A stretch of 10,512 bases of DNA from NCBI GenBank assembly GCA_030605285.1, contig JAUWIQ010000027.1:1-10512 (forward strand), written 5' to 3'. This document shows, in pieces, positions 6,837 through 10,512 of this stretch. Under the pieces are notes generated by a model. The model was not told the DNA's origin. It ran no database searches and saw only the letters and a list, made by a program, of their open reading frames with translations. Each line of letters opens with the position of its first letter. Position 1 is the first letter of the stretch. The position numbers were made by a program, and so were the translations under genes. This DNA comes from Planctomycetota bacterium (lineage in GTDB: Bacteria; Planctomycetota; Planctomycetia; Pirellulales; UBA7805).

Positions 6837-8255
6837 ATGCAGGATTCGCAGGTGTCGCGGCGGACGTTCCATAAAATTGCGGCAACAGGCGCCGCTGCAG
6901 CCTCCGCATTAAGTAGTCGGATTGCGAACGCTCACGAGCAGCAGGCTCCCGGGCTGTTGGCGGGGGCGGCCGAAGTGATCGCCGATTTACCGGCGGAGGG
7001 GACGTTTCTGATCGGCCCCATGCAGAAGAGTGAAGGGGTTCACGATCCGCTTTACATTCGTGCCCTGGTTCTCTCGGACGGAGAGACCAAACTGGCAATT
7101 GTGACCAACGATTTGCTCGGTTTTGACTTCGAGTACAACGATCAGATTGTGGATGCGATCCATCAGAGGACCGGCATCCCCAAACCGCAGATTATGATCA
7201 ACTGCAGCCACAATCACAGTGCGCCCTTGACCATTCCTTGGAGCGAGAGCTGGGAAAAAAAGAAGGATAAGCCGTGGCATAAGACGCTACCGGTTCAGTT
7301 TGCCGATGTCGTGGAAAAAGCCGCTAAGCAGATGGTACCGGCCACCGTCCGCTGTCGGCGGGAGCCGACACAAATATCGTTCAATCGAAGGATTGAAGCG
7401 GCGCACGGAATGACTATGGGGCCGAACCCGGATGGAGATCAGATCCCCTGGACTGATGCGGTCTATCTCAAGACAGTTGGAACCGATTACCCGATAGGCG
7501 TTCTCTATTCCTATGCGGCCCATCCGGTCATTGTCCATGGAGCGAGTCGCCAGATCAGTGCCGACTACCCCGGATTTGCCAACGGCCACATTCGCGGCGC
7601 GATGAACTATCGACCGCAAGAGGGGAAATCACTAAAGAACGGCATTCCCATGTTTGCCCAGGGATGCTGTGGAGATATCAACGGCTTTCCGCTCCGTTCT
7701 GGGATTGAGGCAGCACGAGGCGCTGGTCGCGATTTGGGACATGCGGTCATCCGGGCCTTGCAGAAGGAACCGGACTTCGTCCAAGGTCGCCTGCGGGTCG
7801 CAAACCGTGAACTTTCATTGCCACTGCAACCGTCGCCTTCGGTCGCCGAATGCGAAAAAATGATCGCCGAGCGGCCCCATCATTTGCCCTGCAGAACCTT
7901 GCTGGAAATAGCCAAATCAGGAACTCCTCAATTTTTGCGTCTGCCGATGCAGGGGTTTGCCTTGGGAGACGATCTCTGCATCCTAGGTATGGCCCACGAA
8001 CCGTTCGCTGCCTACCAGTTGCACGCGGATAAAATCTCGCCTTTCCGACACACCCTGGTACTCGGTTATACCGGGGGCTGTGAAAGCTATCTGGCGACCG
8101 CCGACGCCTATCGCATGGGCCCGCGGGGCGGTTACGAGGCAAGTCCGCAGGGAGCTGCTTTCTTTTACAAGCATCGCCTGCCCTGTAAACCTGAGGTAGA
8201 AGTGCAGATTCGCGAAGGGATTGCAGGGATTTTTCGGGATTTAAAAACGGCCTGA
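6837..8255 (+). CDS. Tat-exported neutral-ceramidase-like hydrolase
   Basis: The family (neutral/alkaline ceramidase, N-terminal catalytic domain) are zinc amidases that cleave ceramide to sphingosine and fatty acid. The 472-residue protein begins with a twin-arginine signal (SRRTFHKIA, 7-15, then an Ala-rich segment to about residue 32), so it is probably exported folded. Matching motifs are RALVLSDGETKLAIVTND (75-92), NCSHNHSAP (122-130, zinc histidines), YAAHP (226-230, His229) followed by SADYPGFA, AQGCCGDIN (274-282), GMAHEP (384-389, Glu388) and GGYEA (431-435, Tyr433). All expected metal-ligand positions seem present. The C-terminal immunoglobulin-like domain of full-length ceramidases is absent, so it is shorter. 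The start at 6837 has AAGGAG six bases upstream; the frame is open further upstream to 6654 but without signal-like sequence. The real substrate is unknown: planctomycetes carry many such paralogues and ceramide is not certain. Confidence 0.86.
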   Translation: MQDSQVSRRTFHKIAATGAAAASALSSRIANAHEQQAPGLLAGAAEVIADLPAEGTFLIGPMQKSEGVHDPLYIRALVLSDGETKLAIVTNDLLGFDFEYNDQIVDAIHQRTGIPKPQIMINCSHNHSAPLTIPWSESWEKKKDKPWHKTLPVQFADVVEKAAKQMVPATVRCRREPTQISFNRRIEAAHGMTMGPNPDGDQIPWTDAVYLKTVGTDYPIGVLYSYAAHPVIVHGASRQISADYPGFANGHIRGAMNYRPQEGKSLKNGIPMFAQGCCGDINGFPLRSGIEAARGAGRDLGHAVIRALQKEPDFVQGRLRVANRELSLPLQPSPSVAECEKMIAERPHHLPCRTLLEIAKSGTPQFLRLPMQGFALGDDLCILGMAHEPFAAYQLHADKISPFRHTLVLGYTGGCESYLATADAYRMGPRGGYEASPQGAAFFYKHRLPCKPEVEVQIREGIAGIFRDLKTA

Positions 8256-8324
8256 GTTGGCTCGTAGGACGATGTCTTCTGCGTTCTTCGAGCGGGCTGT
8301 CCGTGCCCGCGAAAACATGCTGTG

Positions 8325-8366
8325 GTCTCGAGGCAGAGGTCTCGAGGCAGAAGTCTCGAGGCAGAT
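8325..8366. repeat. Three tandem copies of a 14-bp repeat
   Basis: Units at 8325-8338, 8339-8352 and 8353-8366 read GTCTCGAGGCAGA plus G, A or T, with 13 of 14 positions identical. Each contains the palindrome CTCGAG. The array lies between two converging genes and ends four bases from the stop of the DUF4242 gene. Confidence 0.92.
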
Positions 8367-8370
8367 TGTG

Positions 8371-8655
8371 TCAGTCGCTACCCTCTTCGGCAGTCGTCGG
8401 ATCAATCGTTGCTGAAATCCGGGCAATGGAATTTGCAGGAAAGCCACCCAATGCTGCGTGTTCCTTAATTGCAGTCTCGTCGTCGGCGATATAAATGCAG
8501 TAGATTTTGTCGCCCGTCACGTAGCTTTCCACCCATTGGATCTGGGGCCCCAGTTCGCGCAAGACACCACACGATTTTTGGGAAATGGCTGTCAACTCCT
8601 CCGCAGAAAGTTTTCCCGCCTTGGGAATCTCGCGCTCAATGACGAATTTGGGCAT
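8371..8655 (-). CDS. DUF4242 domain protein (SCO4226-like fold)
   Basis: A 94-residue protein beginning MPKFVIEREIPKAGKLSAEE and containing the conserved middle LxxLGPQIQWVESYVTGDKIYCIYIADDE and GGFPANSI near the C-terminus. These match the small ferredoxin-like-fold DUF4242 family; one Streptomyces member, SCO4226, binds nickel, but the function in general is unknown. No signal or membrane segment is visible. The frame is open to an ATG at 8694, but the family's proteins start at MPxFxxER, so I use the ATG at 8655, where only a weak GGAA precedes. It has its own likely promoter (8711-8740) and lies 114 bases downstream of the haem protein gene on the same strand. Confidence 0.85.
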   Translation of the reverse strand: MPKFVIEREIPKAGKLSAEELTAISQKSCGVLRELGPQIQWVESYVTGDKIYCIYIADDETAIKEHAALGGFPANSIARISATIDPTTAEEGSD

Positions 8656-8710
8656 TGCTATTGCTTCCGGGATCTTAGATGGTTCGGCCGCCAAACCCTA
8701 CGAGGGCCCC

Positions 8711-8740
8711 ATTCTAACCTTTCGGTTGCGTTCAAACCAA
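8711..8740 (-). promoter_or_regulatory. Candidate promoter of the DUF4242 gene
   Basis: On the minus strand, TTGGTT (8740-8735) and TAGAAT (8716-8711) are 18 bases apart, placing the transcription start about 50 bases before the ATG at 8655. The same TAGAAT hexamer serves as the -10 candidate for parB. Confidence 0.5.
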
Positions 8741-8769
8741 GGGTGGCCTCCCGGCGGAGGTTTCCGCAG

Positions 8770-10512
8770 TTATTCCAGTAGTGCGCGATGGGGATTTCTT
8801 AGAAACGCGATCAAGTCGGCGAGCCCTTGCCGACCGAGTTTTTCTTCAATGCCATCCGGCATCAGCGATCTTCGCGTAGGGTGTAATTCTTCAATCTCAC
8901 GATGGGCCAGGGTCACGCTTTTGCCATCCGCGCCATGGAGCGTAAGCGACGAGTCCGTTTCAGCGACGATCAATCCAGTCAGTACCTTCCCGGTGTGAGT
9001 CGTTGCCGTGTAAGCCAAGTAGTCAGGAGAAACCTGTCCACTTGGATTGAGTATGTCCACCAATAACTCTTTCTTGGAACGGCGGCCGGCGCCGGATAAG
9101 TCGGGGCCGACCTGCTTTCCGGTTGATAAGAGGGTATGGCAGGCCAGACAATGCTGTTTAAAATGTGCCGCACCGCGGGTCACGTCCCCCGTCATGTCGG
9201 CCACATCCAGAAAATCGGCGACGGTTTTGTTGCGATCGGTCTGTTGCTGTCCGCCCAAAATTGCCACGAACTGTTGCCGCTGGACGGCACTGCCGGTATC
9301 GCGAAGTTCTTTTTCAACCGTGATTGGCAACTCCATTGGCAGGACCGTTCCCTGCCTGAGTGCCTCCAGGAGGGCACTGCGACTGGCGGGAGACCTTGCG
9401 GCAACCAGGAGGATTTGCCGTCGCAGTGAAGTTGGCAAGCGAGGCCAATCTGTATACAGCCTGCGACTGGCATCCAGAGCATCTAAATCGGCAAGTGCCC
9501 TGGCGGCCGCCTCACGGACCGGTTCGCGCTGTGTGAGCCGAAGCACTTTTTCCAGCGGCTGGGCGACCAGATCCGCTGGACCGCTGGCCAGTAGTTGGAT
9601 TGTTGCCACCTGCAGCGGTAGCGACCACGACGCCTGACCGATTGTTTGAGCCGCTTCTCGAATCGCCGCAGCAAAAGATTGGCGGATTGCCAACTTGTAA
9701 TTGCCGATCCAAGATTTCAGCGAGAGCCCACGCTTGGCGAATGCCTGGGCGATTCCTGCGAGAAGTACGATCTCAAAACTCTCCTGGTTGTCGACATGCT
9801 CTCGTGCGTCAGCAAGAAAATCAAGCAACCTCACCAAGGACTCTGGGTTCGCCTGCCGTCCCAGACTTTCTCCGGCCTGCAGAAGAAACTCCCGCTGCGC
9901 GGTGGTAAGCTTCCCTTGCCAAGCAGACTTGGTCGCGAGTTGCCTTAGCAGTGGCAGGACGCGGTCACTCCGCAGCAGAGCCCGGGAAATCCACGGATCA
10001 TGGTAGTCGCTGGCGGCCATTTCTGTGAGCAAGTCGTGGAACTGGTCGTTTGCGTTTGCAGTGAGGGCGAGCGCCAATTCGAAGCGGACGGCCGGGTCGG
10101 GATCGGCAACCAGTTTTTGCAACGCTCTGTTTATTTGACGCTCCTCTGCCAGCAAAGGGGCCGCCAGTCGCACTGCCCCTCGCCGCAGCTGGGGATGGTC
10201 GCTGCCCAGCAGCAGCAGCAGTGTTTCGACATCCAGACCGCCAAGGCCGTGCAGAGTCCACATCGCGTGTAGTTGACCCTCGGGTCGGCCCCCCGCAGCG
10301 ATTGCCCGGCGCAGGACTGGAATGGCTGCTGAATCGTTGCGCTCGATCAGGAGTCGTTGGGCGGTATCGCGCCACCAGCTGTTTTCATGCCAGAGTGTTT
10401 GGACCAGATTTTGTGTCGATTCCTCGCTCAGGCTTACTTGGGTTGCCTGGGATCGTTCCGGCGTGTTGCGTCGTATCCGCCAGATGCGTCCATGCTCGTG
10501 CCCACGTTGCCA
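8770..10512 (-). CDS. PVC-type cytochrome c dehydrogenase, C-terminal 580 residues (runs off right edge)
   Basis: The frame is open from the stop TAA (8770-8772) to the right edge, so the start lies outside the window; an internal ATG at 10263 is not the start. The visible part opens with EHGRIWRIR, the end of the beta-propeller dehydrogenase domain seen in the Pirellula/Verrucomicrobium family (TIGR02604), followed by NSWWRDTAQRLLIER, typical of the next linker. About 330 residues of helical HEAT-like repeats follow, then a haem domain (TIGR02603 type): GDVTRGAAHFKQHCLACH with CxxCH at 9136-9150, VGPDLSGAGRRS, ILNPSGQVSPDYLAYT, VLTGLIVAET and RRSLMPDG, whose Met is a likely sixth haem ligand. 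Such proteins are periplasmic or membrane-bound and are thought to oxidise sugars or similar substrates and pass electrons to haem c; the substrate is unknown. Confidence 0.92.
   Translation of the reverse strand, partial: WQRGHEHGRIWRIRRNTPERSQATQVSLSEESTQNLVQTLWHENSWWRDTAQRLLIERNDSAAIPVLRRAIAAGGRPEGQLHAMWTLHGLGGLDVETLLLLLGSDHPQLRRGAVRLAAPLLAEERQINRALQKLVADPDPAVRFELALALTANANDQFHDLLTEMAASDYHDPWISRALLRSDRVLPLLRQLATKSAWQGKLTTAQREFLLQAGESLGRQANPESLVRLLDFLADAREHVDNQESFEIVLLAGIAQAFAKRGLSLKSWIGNYKLAIRQSFAAAIREAAQTIGQASWSLPLQVATIQLLASGPADLVAQPLEKVLRLTQREPVREAAARALADLDALDASRRLYTDWPRLPTSLRRQILLVAARSPASRSALLEALRQGTVLPMELPITVEKELRDTGSAVQRQQFVAILGGQQQTDRNKTVADFLDVADMTGDVTRGAAHFKQHCLACHTLLSTGKQVGPDLSGAGRRSKKELLVDILNPSGQVSPDYLAYTATTHTGKVLTGLIVAETDSSLTLHGADGKSVTLAHREIEELHPTRRSLMPDGIEEKLGRQGLADLIAFLRNPHRALLE

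Noticed and set aside
6109..7098. Long minus-strand open frame (329 codons) across parB, the tRNA and the ceramidase-like gene.
   Set aside because: It contains GAIGFEPTTPCSQSRCA, the well-known spurious peptide produced by translating the antisense strand of a tRNA gene. The rest is antisense to real genes.
8291..8310. GCGGGC/GCCCGC hairpin (8292-8310) after the ceramidase-like gene as a terminator.
   Set aside because: Only six paired bases and no T-run on either strand; too weak to call.
8325..8366. Short CRISPR-like array.
   Set aside because: The 14-bp units are directly adjacent with no spacers and no cas gene is present.
9047..9637. Plus-strand open frame of 196 codons.
   Set aside because: Antisense to the haem domain and HEAT-like region of the cytochrome gene, which has strong family motifs.

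Overview
The window looks like a piece of a planctomycete chromosome, most likely of the Pirellulales. The clearest markers are the C-terminal part of a Pirellula/Verrucomicrobium-type cytochrome c dehydrogenase, a Tat-exported ceramidase-like hydrolase, a DUF1015 protein and an ExeA-like ATPase, in moderately GC-rich DNA where several starts lack a Shine-Dalgarno sequence. This placement is inferred from gene content; no rRNA or other phylogenetic marker is present.

Layout. (1) Positions 1-1181, minus strand: a three-segment membrane protein resembling polysaccharide co-polymerases, followed with no gap by an ExeA-like AAA ATPase that runs off the left edge. They look like one transcription unit of an envelope or exopolysaccharide system. 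(2) Positions 1260-3645, plus strand: trpF with a good sigma-70-type promoter, then ahcY (S-adenosylhomocysteine hydrolase) ending in a very strong intrinsic terminator. (3) Positions 3744-6423, plus strand: a DUF1015 protein, then a near-perfect parS centromere site just after its stop, a 367-base gene-free leader, and parB. No parA is adjacent. (4) Positions 6552-6626: tRNA-Pro(UGG), then a Tat-signal neutral-ceramidase-like protein with its metal-ligand motifs intact. (5) Positions 8325-10512: a three-copy 14-bp tandem repeat, then two minus-strand genes: a small DUF4242 protein with its own likely promoter, and the C-terminal 580 residues of a large HEAT-repeat plus CxxCH haem protein that runs off the right edge.

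How the parts relate. Most genes are housekeeping (tryptophan synthesis, the methyl cycle, chromosome segregation, a tRNA) mixed with typical planctomycete envelope and periplasmic proteins. The best-supported regulatory element is the parS site, which with parB makes a segregation module whose ATPase partner must lie elsewhere. I see no phage, insertion sequence, CRISPR array, toxin-antitoxin pair or obvious defence island. I did not find a clearly new multi-gene system; the closest candidates are the ExeA-like/co-polymerase-like pair and the DUF1015-parS-parB arrangement.
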